Shown here one piece after another: positions 46,803 through 56,031 of a stretch of DNA of 62,419 nucleotides. This DNA is from CBCYMI01 sp965183855 (GTDB lineage: Bacteria; Pseudomonadota; Alphaproteobacteria; Caulobacterales; Maricaulaceae). Within the stretch, counting starts at the first letter, position 1, and each line of letters starts with the position of its first letter. The notes beneath the pieces were generated by a model. It saw only the letters and a list, made by a program, of their open reading frames with translations, was not told the DNA's origin and did not search any database. The position numbers and the translations under genes are program-made. The stretch spans positions 1-62,419 of the forward strand of contig CBCYMI010000012.1 of NCBI GenBank assembly GCA_965183855.1, in the 5' to 3' direction.

Positions 46803-47993
46803 ATGATTCCAAGAGGTTTTTTTTTGCAAAAAGAGGATTATTTATTTACCAGTGAAAGTGTTTCTGAGGGACACCCTGATAAAGTATGTGATCAAATATC
46901 TGATGCAATATTAGATTATTATCTTGAACAGGATCCATATTCGCGTATCGCAATTGAGACACTGGCAACAAAAAACGCGGTTATTATCGCAGGCGAGGTC
47001 AGAACAGAAACAAACATCACACCAGAAGATATAAAAAAAATAACGCGTTCTACAATTAAAGAAATTGGCTATGAACAAGAAGATTTTCACTGGAAAACAC
47101 TCAACATAGAATGCTATCTTCAAGCTCAATCTCTTGAAATTGCAAAAGGAGTGGATGAAGCAATTGGCAAGGAAGAAGGGGCTGGCGATCAAGGAATTAT
47201 GTTTGGGTATGCAGTAAATGAAACAGATGTTTTTCAACCTGCAACACTTCATTATGCACATTTAATTCTAAGACGTCTTTCTGAAGCCAGAAAATCTGGT
47301 CAGTTTAAACAATTAGGTCTGGATGGAAAAAGCCAGTTAACATTAATTTATAGAAACAGAAAACCAATCGGAGTACATTCTATTGTTGTTTCTCATCAGC
47401 ACTCAAATGATATTAGTCAAGAAGCATTAAAACAAGAAATCTATTCTCATACAAAAAACATTCTTCCCAAGAACTGGCTTACAGAAGAAACAGCATTTTA
47501 TGTCAATCCAACAGGTGCGTTTACCTCAGGAGGTCCTGCCTGTGATTGTGGTCTAACAGGTCGAAAGATTATTGTTGATACTTATGGAGGCGCTGCTCCC
47601 CATGGGGGAGGAGCTTTTTCTGGAAAAGACCCAACAAAAGTAGACCGTTCTGCTGCATATATGTGTCGATATATGGCAAAAAATATTGTCGCTGCAAATC
47701 TCGCAGATGAATGCACAATTCAGCTTTCTTATGCAATTGGACTTTCATCCCCTTTGAGCCTCTATATCAATCTTCATCAAACCCAAAGATGTGACCTTAA
47801 AAAATTACAAAAGCGTCTCACCGATAGCATTGATTTAACTCCAAAAGGAATCCGAACCTATCTACAGCTTAATAAGCCGATTTACAATAAAACAGCAACC
47901 TATGGTCATTTTGGCAGAATGCCCACACCAGAAGGGCATTTTACATGGGAAAAAACAGATTTAGCTGAACATTTGAAAGATTTGTTAGATTAA
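46803..47993 (+). CDS. metK: S-adenosylmethionine synthetase
   Basis: Makes SAM from methionine and ATP. All signature segments are present: YLFTSESVSEGHPDKVCDQI, EEGAGDQGIMFGYA, FTSGGPACDCGLTGRK and HGGGAFSGKDPTKVDRS. The length of 396 residues is normal. The ATG at 46803 has no ribosome-binding site. A TTG at 46824 has AAGAGG seven bases upstream and would give a standard MQKEDYLFTSE start; I think this TTG may be the real start, but the outer ATG is given. SAM from this enzyme feeds the many methyltransferases in the window. No SAM riboswitch was recognised upstream. Confidence 0.96.
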   Translation: MIPRGFFLQKEDYLFTSESVSEGHPDKVCDQISDAILDYYLEQDPYSRIAIETLATKNAVIIAGEVRTETNITPEDIKKITRSTIKEIGYEQEDFHWKTLNIECYLQAQSLEIAKGVDEAIGKEEGAGDQGIMFGYAVNETDVFQPATLHYAHLILRRLSEARKSGQFKQLGLDGKSQLTLIYRNRKPIGVHSIVVSHQHSNDISQEALKQEIYSHTKNILPKNWLTEETAFYVNPTGAFTSGGPACDCGLTGRKIIVDTYGGAAPHGGGAFSGKDPTKVDRSAAYMCRYMAKNIVAANLADECTIQLSYAIGLSSPLSLYINLHQTQRCDLKKLQKRLTDSIDLTPKGIRTYLQLNKPIYNKTATYGHFGRMPTPEGHFTWEKTDLAEHLKDLLD

Positions 47994-48278
47994 TTTATTT
48001 TTTAACACTTTTTGACACATAGATAGAGTTTGCCCTATCAATAATGCCAGTCTATAGCTTATATATCAAAGGGTTTTCTAACGGTATGATTTCTCCTTAA
48101 AAAGGAAAAATATCCCAAACAAAAAACAAGAGAAAAATCTATTTTCCTAATCATGATATCTCAGATTTTCTACCCAGATATTCTTAATTGACCTGGCAGC
48201 AAAAATAGATTAAATGCTGGATTTATTAACAAACCATATATTATCAGAGAACACAAAACGGAATTTTATTTATCAGAC

Positions 48279-49178
48279 ATGCCCCAAAAACAGCCTTATT
48301 CAGACACTCTTTTTTTCTACGGACGTAGAAAAGGAAGAATGATTTCAAAATATAAACAATTACTGCTTGGAGATTTATTACCTAAACTTGACGTACTAAG
48401 CTTTATCAATAATCCAATACATTCATCCAATCCTCTCAGACAGCAAATTTCTGAATCAAATTTAAACCCCGATAAAAGAACACATATAGAACATTCTATA
48501 ACAGAAAGTCATCAACCAAATCCTGAGCAAAATTCAAACTCCCTTTCTTTTACCAAAACAAAATTATTTCCAAAAGTAAAAACAATCTGGCTTGAAATTG
48601 GGTTTGGAAATGGAGAACACCTGATTGATCAAGCAAAACAGCACCCAGATATTGGCTTTATCGGCGTGGAACCCTTTTTAAATGGCATTGCCAACATATT
48701 GGCTCACATCGACAAGCTTAACCTTAAAAACATCTATCTTCATCATGGGCTCATACAAGAAATTCTTCCCTATATTCCAGATCATTTTTTTTCTAGAATA
48801 TTCATCTTGTTTCCTGACCCCTGGTCTAAATTGCGTCATGCAAAAAGACGCCTTGTTTCCGAACCATTTGCTATAAATCTAGCTAGAATTCTGTGCAATC
48901 ATGGTATTTTAAGAATCGCAAGTGATATTTTTCCATATTTTGATACCGTAATCCCAAACTTATTGAACCAAAATAACTTCTCGCTTAATCAAACACACTA
49001 TCCTGTTACAATCAATAAAGACTTTATTAAAAATGAGATAGAGCAAAAAAGATCCAGTGAGATTTATTCAAGTCTTAATATTAGAAAACCTGACTGGATT
49101 ACAACACGTTATGAACAAAGAGCTCTTAAGGCAGGAAGAAATCCAGTTTATTTAGAGTTTGTTTGCCAAAAAGGGTGA
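48279..49178 (+). CDS. trmB: tRNA (guanine-46-N7)-methyltransferase TrmB
   Basis: SAM enzyme making m7G46 in tRNA. The N-terminus has FFYGRRKGRMISKYKQLLL, the basic motif typical of alphaproteobacterial TrmB. The SAM-binding WLEIGFGNGEHLIDQA, GVEPFLNGI, the catalytic FPDPWSKLRHAKRRLV and the C-terminal TRYEQRALKAGRNPVYLEF are intact. It has 299 residues, about 60 more than usual, due to an N/S/H/Q-rich insert at residues 45-95 between the arm and the SAM domain. It follows metK after 285 bases, the conserved order. Confidence 0.94.
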   Translation: MPQKQPYSDTLFFYGRRKGRMISKYKQLLLGDLLPKLDVLSFINNPIHSSNPLRQQISESNLNPDKRTHIEHSITESHQPNPEQNSNSLSFTKTKLFPKVKTIWLEIGFGNGEHLIDQAKQHPDIGFIGVEPFLNGIANILAHIDKLNLKNIYLHHGLIQEILPYIPDHFFSRIFILFPDPWSKLRHAKRRLVSEPFAINLARILCNHGILRIASDIFPYFDTVIPNLLNQNNFSLNQTHYPVTINKDFIKNEIEQKRSSEIYSSLNIRKPDWITTRYEQRALKAGRNPVYLEFVCQKG

Positions 49179-49241
49179 CAAATGGATATTTATAGGCTAT
49201 ATTAGGTAAGGTTTAGGCTAATAGTTTTGGATATGGTTTAA

Positions 49242-49269
49242 GCGGGCTCTGAGAGGAGGCCGTTTTTTT
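49242..49269 (+). terminator. Hairpin with T-run between trmB and rimP (terminator or attenuator)
   Basis: CGGGCTC (49243-49249) can pair with GGAGGCCG (49255-49262) with one mismatch across a TGAGA loop, followed by seven T residues. It lies 64 bases after trmB, so it may end that transcript; it is also within the 350-base leader of rimP and may act as an attenuator. Confidence 0.6.
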
Positions 49270-49529
49270 ATTAAAAAAAGGCTGGTTTTTATCATATCAG
49301 AAGGAGAAAAGTGATTATACAGCCAAGCCCTTAAATATAATTGGCAACCGTGGGACTGGTTTTATTTAAATTGCTTGTAAGTTAGGGAAGAGCCTATTTT
49401 AAAGATAATTAATAACGACCGGAAAGGCTTAAAAAGCGTTTTAAAAAAATCTTGGATTTGAATAGGGTAATAATTATTCATTGAACAAATTGTGTTTTAA
49501 ACGTGTTCAACAAAAGGATGTCTTCCAGA
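49270..49529 (+). promoter_or_regulatory. Leader region of the rimP-nusA operon
   Basis: A G-richer stretch than other spacers here. GGCTG at 49280-49284 can close with CAGCC near 49320-49324, with TATCA and TGATTATA pairing inside and a purine-rich loop. This could be a structured leader of the rimP operon, a class of element known in alphaproteobacteria, but I cannot confirm a family match. Confidence 0.3.
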
Positions 49530-50099
49530 ATGATTACAAATTCAAAAGAAACAGATTTAGTTTATGATATGATTCATAAGATACTCTTAGAAAAGGGATA
49601 TCATATCGTTAGAATTCGTTTTTTTGGCAAAAAAGTTAGAACCTTACAGATTATGTTAGAAAAACCAGATGGAAATTTAAAAATAAGCGATTGTACAATA
49701 ATGTCTCGTCACTTATCTCCTTTACTTGAAGCATTAGAACAGGAATACCCATTTGAGCATTTGGAAATTTCTTCGCCTGGCATAGAAAGACCTCTTACTC
49801 GAATACAAGATTTCATAAACTGGACAGGCTATGATATAAAAATTAAATTCAAACAGACAATAGAAGGCATGCGGTTTATTACAGGCATTTTATCTGGATA
49901 TCAAACAGCAGATTCATTAACCGATCCAGACCAAGATATCAAAAATCAAGAGACGATAGAAGAAGACCATATTCTGATTGACAAGGAAAATGAAACTGAG
50001 ACAATCTATATTCCAATATCTTCAGTGAAATCCGCCAATCTAATTATGGGGAAACAGTTAAAAGACGATTTGGAAAAGGATTTACAAAATCAAGAATGA
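49530..50099 (+). CDS. rimP: Ribosome maturation factor RimP
   Basis: 30S assembly factor. The N-terminal domain has LVYDMIHKILLEKGYHIVRI and LQIMLEKPDGNLKISDCTI, then the conserved FEHLEISSPGIERPLTRIQD; the C-terminal Sm-like domain (INWTGYDIKIKFKQTIEG) is extended by an acidic, D/E/Q-rich insertion. I chose the ATG at 49530, with AAAAGG about 12 bases upstream; ATG 49518 and GTG 49503 are in-frame alternatives but place that site too close or inside. It heads the rimP-nusA-ylxR-infB cluster. Confidence 0.92.
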   Translation: MITNSKETDLVYDMIHKILLEKGYHIVRIRFFGKKVRTLQIMLEKPDGNLKISDCTIMSRHLSPLLEALEQEYPFEHLEISSPGIERPLTRIQDFINWTGYDIKIKFKQTIEGMRFITGILSGYQTADSLTDPDQDIKNQETIEEDHILIDKENETETIYIPISSVKSANLIMGKQLKDDLEKDLQNQE

Positions 50100-50243
50100 A
50101 ACCATATTATTATAAAACGAAACAGAAGAAAACAAGTATAGCTGAATGAATAAAACTTATCTTGTCTGTGAAATCATTTAAATAAAATGTCCGCGATATT
50201 CTAAAAATAAAAACCAATGGTAAATTTAAGGAGTAATCATACC

Positions 50244-51866
50244 ATGTCAGCAATTGGAATCAGCGCAAACAAACTTGAATTATTACAAGTTGCAAATGCC
50301 GTAGCTCAGGAAAAATCGATTGATAAGTCAATCGTGCTAAGCGCAATCGAGGAGGCTATTCAAAAAGCTGCTCGCTCTAATTATGGTAGAGAACTTGATA
50401 TCAAAGCAAATATTAATCCTCAAACAGGCGTTTTGAGTCTATACCGCTGTGTTACAGTTGTTGAGCAGGTTGAGAATGAAAATACAGAAGTCTCTCTTGA
50501 AGAAGCCAAAAAAGAAAAACCAGATGTTGAAATTGGATATGTATTTAAAGATGAACTTCCTCCTGTTGATTTTGGACGGGTTGCTTCACAAACAGCAAAA
50601 CAGGTTATTTTACAAAAAGTAAGAGAAGCAGAGCGAGACAGACAATATGAAGATTTTAAAGACCGAATGGGTGAGATTATTAGTTGTATTGTTCGTCGCG
50701 TAGAATATGGAAATGTTATTGTTGATCTGGGACAGGCAGAAGGCATTATTCGAAGAGACCAAATGATTCCAAGAGAAAATTTACAACAAGGAGACAGAGT
50801 AAAAGCATATTTATATGATGTAAAACGTGAATTAAGAGGACCTCAAATCTTTTTATCTAGAGCACACCCTCAATTTATGGCTGCCTTGTTTGCACAGGAA
50901 GTTCCTGAGATTTATGAAGGCGTTATTGAGATTATATCTGTAGCACGAGATCCGGGAAGTCGTGCAAAAATCGCTGTCTATACAAGAGAAACATCTTTAG
51001 ACCCAGTTGGTGCGTGTGTTGGTATGAGAGGAAGTAGGGTTCAGGCTGTTGTTTCTGAATTACAAGGAGAGCGAATTGATATCATTCCATGGTCAGAAGA
51101 TCCCGCCAATTTTATTGTTAATACCTTACAGCCCGCAGAAGTTAGCAAGGTCGTTATCGATGAAGATGAGCACAGAACAGAGATTGTTGTTCCCGATAAT
51201 CAATTATCCTTAGCAATCGGCAGAAGAGGACAAAATGTTCGCCTTGCAACCGAGCTCACAGGGTGGAATATCGATATTATGACAGAGCAACAAGAGTCTG
51301 AAAGACGACAAAAAGAATTCCAGAAAAGGACAGAAATTTTTATGTCTGCAATGGATGTCGATGAAATGATTGCACAATTATTAGCCTCTGAAGGATTCGA
51401 AAATATTGAAGAAGTCGCCTATGTCGCCCCAAATGAAATCGCATCAATAGAAGGATTTGATGAGGAGATGGCACAGGAATTACAAAATAGGGCACGTGAA
51501 TATATAGAAGAAAAAGCAACCGAACTTAAAAGAAAGTATCAGGAATTAGGTGTTCAGCCAGAAATTCTGGAATTAGATGGAATTACAGATGAAATGGTCA
51601 TTGCTCTTGGAGAGAACGAAATAAAAAGTTTAGAGGATTTCGCAGGATTGGCCGTTGATGATCTAAAAGGGTGGAATGAACAAAAAAATGATAAAAAAAT
51701 CCATTTTGATGGCATATGGGAAGAGTTTAAATTATCGTTTAAAGAAATAGAGGGAATGATTCTAAAATCCAGAATAAAATTAGGATGGATCCCTCCAGAT
51801 GAACAAGAAGAAGAACAGGTTGAACCTACCGAAAACACAGAAGAAATCTCTGATAAAAAAGAATAA
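50244..51866 (+). CDS. nusA: Transcription termination/antitermination factor NusA
   Basis: RNA polymerase-binding elongation factor. Domains in order: N-terminal domain (ELLQVANAVAQEKSIDKSIV), S1 (GNVIVDLGQAEGIIRRDQM), KH1 (VGACVGMRGSRVQAVVSEL), KH2 (LSLAIGRRGQNVRLATELTG), and two acidic C-terminal helix-hairpin repeats with a Glu-rich tail, typical for alphaproteobacteria. The ATG at 50244 has AAGGAG ten bases upstream; an in-frame start nine codons earlier is rejected. The length of 540 residues is normal. Confidence 0.96.
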   Translation: MSAIGISANKLELLQVANAVAQEKSIDKSIVLSAIEEAIQKAARSNYGRELDIKANINPQTGVLSLYRCVTVVEQVENENTEVSLEEAKKEKPDVEIGYVFKDELPPVDFGRVASQTAKQVILQKVREAERDRQYEDFKDRMGEIISCIVRRVEYGNVIVDLGQAEGIIRRDQMIPRENLQQGDRVKAYLYDVKRELRGPQIFLSRAHPQFMAALFAQEVPEIYEGVIEIISVARDPGSRAKIAVYTRETSLDPVGACVGMRGSRVQAVVSELQGERIDIIPWSEDPANFIVNTLQPAEVSKVVIDEDEHRTEIVVPDNQLSLAIGRRGQNVRLATELTGWNIDIMTEQQESERRQKEFQKRTEIFMSAMDVDEMIAQLLASEGFENIEEVAYVAPNEIASIEGFDEEMAQELQNRAREYIEEKATELKRKYQELGVQPEILELDGITDEMVIALGENEIKSLEDFAGLAVDDLKGWNEQKNDKKIHFDGIWEEFKLSFKEIEGMILKSRIKLGWIPPDEQEEEQVEPTENTEEISDKKE

Positions 51867-51908
51867 GAGAAAAAATTTCTGAATAAAAGGAGCACATTTA
51901 TCTTAACC

Positions 51909-52535
51909 TTGAGAAAAACGAACATACATACGTATAAAAAACAAAATCCTAATGGTTTGAAATTACGACAAAAAACCTGTTTCGTAACCCGTGAGCAATG
52001 CCTAGAAAAAACTCTTATTCGATGTGTGCGCGATTCTCAAAACCAAATTATTGCAGATCTTGGTAGAAAATTGCCAGGACGTGGAGCATGGATTAAAGCG
52101 GATCGTGAAACGATAGATAAAGCAATAAACAATAACTTGTTTTCAAAAGCTTTTAAATGCCAAGTTCGAATTGATCCATCTTTCACAGACCAGCTAGAAA
52201 ATTTATTGGAAAAGAATTGTCTTTCCCTACTTGGATTGGCTTTTCGCTCTGGAAGTTTGTATTGTGGTTTTGAATCTGTTAAGAAACAAATTCAAGTTTA
52301 CCCCCCTGCATTTTTAATATTTGCAAAAAATGCTTCAAAAAATGCAAAAAAAAACTTGGAGGAATGGAGAAATAAAATTCAGACCCCCTACACAATTATT
52401 GACAGATTTTCATCTGAACAATTAGGAGGCTGTCTTGGAGTTGGAGATTGTGTATATGCTTTTTTTAAACAGGGTCAGCTAGCTGACAGGTTTCATATAG
52501 ATTGGAAAAAATTAATAGGATTGGAGCAAAAATAA
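51909..52535 (+). CDS. ylxR: YlxR (DUF448) fused to an L7Ae-like domain
   Basis: A 208-residue RNA-binding protein with the YlxR domain (RQKTCFVTREQCLEKTLIRC, then DLGRKLPGRGAWIKAD) and a C-terminal L7Ae/L30e-like region (LLGLAFRSGSLYCGFESV, FLIFAKNASKNAKKNLEEW). This fusion is usual in alphaproteobacteria. The usual CxxC-like motif reads TCFVT. The only upstream start is a TTG at 51909, with AAGGAG 16 bases upstream, rather far; translation start is therefore uncertain. Located between nusA and infB, as expected. Confidence 0.88.
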   Translation: MRKTNIHTYKKQNPNGLKLRQKTCFVTREQCLEKTLIRCVRDSQNQIIADLGRKLPGRGAWIKADRETIDKAINNNLFSKAFKCQVRIDPSFTDQLENLLEKNCLSLLGLAFRSGSLYCGFESVKKQIQVYPPAFLIFAKNASKNAKKNLEEWRNKIQTPYTIIDRFSSEQLGGCLGVGDCVYAFFKQGQLADRFHIDWKKLIGLEQK

Positions 52536-52815
52536 AAGGAGTATAACCTGATATATCCTGTATTTGAATCCTGAAAACATGTTGGGTTCTTTTAAAGCCT
52601 TAATATTTTGCAGGAATTTGATAAAAATACAAATCAGATCTCACTTTGAGAAAAATCATACTTCAAAGATAGATAAAAAGAATAAAATAAAACAAGAATT
52701 TTAAGGTGTTTTACGCTTTTAAAAATTTCAACCTTATCAGGCTAAAGCCAGTTTGATATACTAAATAATTTAATATAAATGTATTATCTAGATTGATATG
52801 TTGGAGTAGTGTCGT

Positions 52816-55383
52816 ATGAACGACTCGAATGAAAAAAACAAAACAACAAAACGTCAGCCATTGACGCTAAAAAATACCAATGCTTCCATTCGTCAGAATG
52901 TTATGCAAGGTAAAACACGTTCAATTGTTGTTGAAAAAAAGAAAAAACGTATTTTAATGCCAGACGGGAAAACCCCGACTAAAACCGTAAAGCCTGTTCA
53001 AAAGAAAGAGGAAGCATTAAGAATAGCAGCTCAAAAACTCGGGCTTTCTGAACAGGAATATAAACGTCGTCAACGAGCACTTGAAAATGTAAATAAACAG
53101 GAAGAACAACGTCGTCAAAAACTAGAAGAAGAAGAAAAACTTCGTCAAAAACAGGAAGCAGAAAGAATAGCTCTTCAAAAGGCTTTAAAAGAAGAACAGG
53201 CTCAAAAAGAAGCAGAAGAACAAGCCAATAATAAACCTGTTTCTAAAACAGAAAAAGCTAAATCAAAACAGGAAACTTCTATACCAACAACTTCTCATGA
53301 TGAGAAAACAGCTAGAATTACTCCTATAGAAAAAGACTCCAATTCTACCCATAGTAGAAAAAAAGAAAAAGAAGATACCTATCACTCAACTCCTCGTAAA
53401 AAAGGGTTTTCAGATGATATGATGGATGAATACGAACGCTCCAAAAAACGTTCCGCTTCACAAAAATCATGGAATGAATCCCGTCGTAAAAAAAGCAAGC
53501 TAACCCTTTCTAGCATTTTAAACGAAGATGAAGAGCGCCAACGCTCTCTGGCTTCCGTGAAAAGAGCAAGATTGCGTGAAAAAGAAAACCGAAAAGAAAC
53601 CAGAGAAGAACGTCACATTGCACGTGAAGTAATCATACCTGAATTTATTACCATTCAAGAACTTGCAAACCGAATGGCGGTTCAAACGACCAAAGTTATT
53701 AAATATCTTATTCAGCAAGGCACAATGGCAAAGCAAAATGATGTTCTAGATGGTGATACCGCGCAATTGATTACAGAAGAATTCGGTCATAGTGTAAAAC
53801 GTGTCTCGGAAGCAGATGTTGAAGAAGGATTTATCGGTCAGGATGACCATGCTGAAAACACACAACCAAGAACCCCAATTGTAACTGTAATGGGACATGT
53901 TGACCATGGAAAAACATCTCTTTTAGATGCCTTAAGAGAATCTGATATTGCTTCTAAAGAAGCAGGAGGAATTACACAACATATTGGTGCATATCAGGTC
54001 AGACTTGAGGAAGGAACAAAGCCTGTTACCTTTATTGATACCCCAGGACATGCCGCGTTTTCTGCCATGCGTGCACGTGGAGCCAAGCTAACTGATATTG
54101 TAATCTTGATCGTTTCTGCTGACGATGGTGTGATGCCTCAAACAATTGAAGCCATTCATCATGCAAAAGAAGCGAACGTTCCCATTATCGTTGCCATTAA
54201 TAAAATGGATAAGCCAGGTGCAGATCCTCAGAAAGTACTAAATGGACTTTTACAACATAATGTAATTGTTGAGTCTTTGGGAGGAGATGTTCAATCAATT
54301 GAAATCTCTGCAAAAAAGCGTACTGGCTTAGAAGCATTAATCTCTGCGATTTTATTACAGGCAGAATTGCTTGAACTAAGTGCAAATTTCGAAAGAGCCG
54401 CGGATGGTATTGTTATTGAATCTAAAATAGATAAAGGAAGAGGTCCTCTGTCAAGTGTTATCGTCAGACGAGGAAGACTTAATAAAGGGGATATTATTGT
54501 CGCTGGTGATGAATGGGGAAGGGTTCGTGCGCTTGTTGATGAAAGAGGACAACAAAAACAATTTGTTAGTGTTTCTGAACCAATAGAAATACTTGGATTA
54601 AACGGAGCCCCAGAGCCAGGTGAACTTTTTGCTGTTGTGGAATCAGAAGCTAAAGCAAGACAAATCACAGAATATAGACGCCGAAAACAAAAAGAAAATA
54701 AATTAGGCGCAAACCTGCCAACAACTCTTGAGAATATCATGTCTCGACTGAAAGAACAGGAAATTAAGGAATTACCTGTTCTAATCAAAGCAGATACACA
54801 AGGCTCTGCAGAAGCAATTGCAACAGCATTAGATAAAATTGGAAATGAAGAAGTAAGAGTACGAATCATTTATGCCGCAACAGGAGGAATCTCGGAGTCT
54901 GATGTTTTACTTGCAAAAGGATCCAATGCTCCAATCATCGGCTTTAATGTCAGAGCAAATCCAAAAGCACGTCAACTCGCAGAATGGGAAGATCTTGAAA
55001 TCCGATATTATTCTATTATTTATGATTTAATTGACGATCTTAAGCTGGCATTGGAAGGAATGTTAACACCAGAAAAACGAGAAGATTTTCTGGGAAATGC
55101 AGAAATACTGGAAGTGTTTTCTGTTTCGAAGATTGGGAAAATTGCGGGCTGTAGAGTGACAGAAGGAATAGTTAAACGAGGAGCAAAAGTGCGCCTTTTA
55201 AGAGATGATGTGATTATACATGAAGGTGAATTATCAACCTTAAAACACTTTAAAGATGATGTAGAAGAAGTAAAATCAGGGCAAGAATGTGGCATGTCAT
55301 TTGAACGATATCAGGATCTTCGAAAAGGAGATAAAATAGAATGTTTCAATATTACAGAAATTGCACGTAAGCTTTCATCTTAA
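52816..55383 (+). CDS. infB: Translation initiation factor IF-2
   Basis: GTPase that brings fMet-tRNA to the 30S subunit. The 855-residue protein has a long charged N-terminal part (K/E/Q/R-rich, about residues 15-265) with an IF2-N domain (EFITIQELANRMAVQTTKVI), then the G domain: GHVDHGKTS (G1), GGITQHIGAYQV (G2), DTPGHAAFS (G3), NKMD (G4) and SAKK (G5), and the C-terminal domains II-IV. A GGAG ribosome-binding site supports the start. It follows ylxR after 280 bases, so it may have its own promoter as well. Confidence 0.97.
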   Translation: MNDSNEKNKTTKRQPLTLKNTNASIRQNVMQGKTRSIVVEKKKKRILMPDGKTPTKTVKPVQKKEEALRIAAQKLGLSEQEYKRRQRALENVNKQEEQRRQKLEEEEKLRQKQEAERIALQKALKEEQAQKEAEEQANNKPVSKTEKAKSKQETSIPTTSHDEKTARITPIEKDSNSTHSRKKEKEDTYHSTPRKKGFSDDMMDEYERSKKRSASQKSWNESRRKKSKLTLSSILNEDEERQRSLASVKRARLREKENRKETREERHIAREVIIPEFITIQELANRMAVQTTKVIKYLIQQGTMAKQNDVLDGDTAQLITEEFGHSVKRVSEADVEEGFIGQDDHAENTQPRTPIVTVMGHVDHGKTSLLDALRESDIASKEAGGITQHIGAYQVRLEEGTKPVTFIDTPGHAAFSAMRARGAKLTDIVILIVSADDGVMPQTIEAIHHAKEANVPIIVAINKMDKPGADPQKVLNGLLQHNVIVESLGGDVQSIEISAKKRTGLEALISAILLQAELLELSANFERAADGIVIESKIDKGRGPLSSVIVRRGRLNKGDIIVAGDEWGRVRALVDERGQQKQFVSVSEPIEILGLNGAPEPGELFAVVESEAKARQITEYRRRKQKENKLGANLPTTLENIMSRLKEQEIKELPVLIKADTQGSAEAIATALDKIGNEEVRVRIIYAATGGISESDVLLAKGSNAPIIGFNVRANPKARQLAEWEDLEIRYYSIIYDLIDDLKLALEGMLTPEKREDFLGNAEILEVFSVSKIGKIAGCRVTEGIVKRGAKVRLLRDDVIIHEGELSTLKHFKDDVEEVKSGQECGMSFERYQDLRKGDKIECFNITEIARKLSS

Positions 55384-55441
55384 CATTCTTACCAAAAGAC
55401 ATCTAATGAAAGAAGAAACAAACCGATAGAATGGAAAAAAA

Positions 55442-55470
55442 ATCATTAAACTCAATTTAATGATCTTTTT
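55442..55470 (+). terminator. Hairpin between infB and rbfA, possible weak terminator
   Basis: ATCATTAAA (55442-55450) and TTTAATGAT (55456-55464) form a perfect nine-pair AT-rich stem with a five-base loop, followed by CTTTTT. Because it has few G-C pairs it may be only a partial terminator or an RNA end-protecting stem inside the operon. Confidence 0.5.
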
Positions 55471-55507
55471 CAGCAAGAGTTAAAACCAATTTTAAAACAG
55501 GAAGAAA

Positions 55508-55882
55508 ATGCCTCAAAGATCTCTCAAACCCCAAAGTCAAAGACAATTGCGTGCAGGCGAGCTTGTCCGAAGAGCCCTTGCGGGTCTCTTTGAAAGAAAA
55601 GCATTGCATATTCCAGAACTTGATAGGTTTTCTATCACAATTACAGAAGTTATTCTTTCCCCAGATTTAAAACATGCGCGTATTTATTGCCTGCCAAGAG
55701 GGGATCAATCCAATAAGGATATTATGGATTTTCTAAACCAGTTCTCAGGACGTATTCGTAAATATTTGGGGAAAGAAATAAAAATGAAATTTATACCTTC
55801 CTTGCTGTTTCAATTTGATACTTCTTTTCAGTCTGCTGAAAAAATAGATCAATTATTAAATGAGGTTAACTTAAAAGCCTAA
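55508..55882 (+). CDS. rbfA: Ribosome-binding factor A
   Basis: A 124-residue KH-like 30S maturation factor. It has RQLRAGELVRRALAGLFE, SITITEVILSPDLKHARIYC and the C-terminal FIPSLLFQFDTSFQSAEKID, which are the standard conserved blocks. A CAGGAAG ribosome-binding site lies just before the ATG. It sits between infB and truB, as in most bacteria. Confidence 0.96.
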   Translation: MPQRSLKPQSQRQLRAGELVRRALAGLFERKALHIPELDRFSITITEVILSPDLKHARIYCLPRGDQSNKDIMDFLNQFSGRIRKYLGKEIKMKFIPSLLFQFDTSFQSAEKIDQLLNEVNLKA

Positions 55883-56031
55883 TTTAATCTAAACATGGAT
55901 ATATAACATTATTAGATTGTCTGAAAGTTTTTTAATTAATCCCCATGTCAGTTTACAGAAAATAGAAAGATAGAATATTGCAACCAATCAAACAAACTGT
56001 TTCTAAACACCAAAATCATACCATTCAAAGC

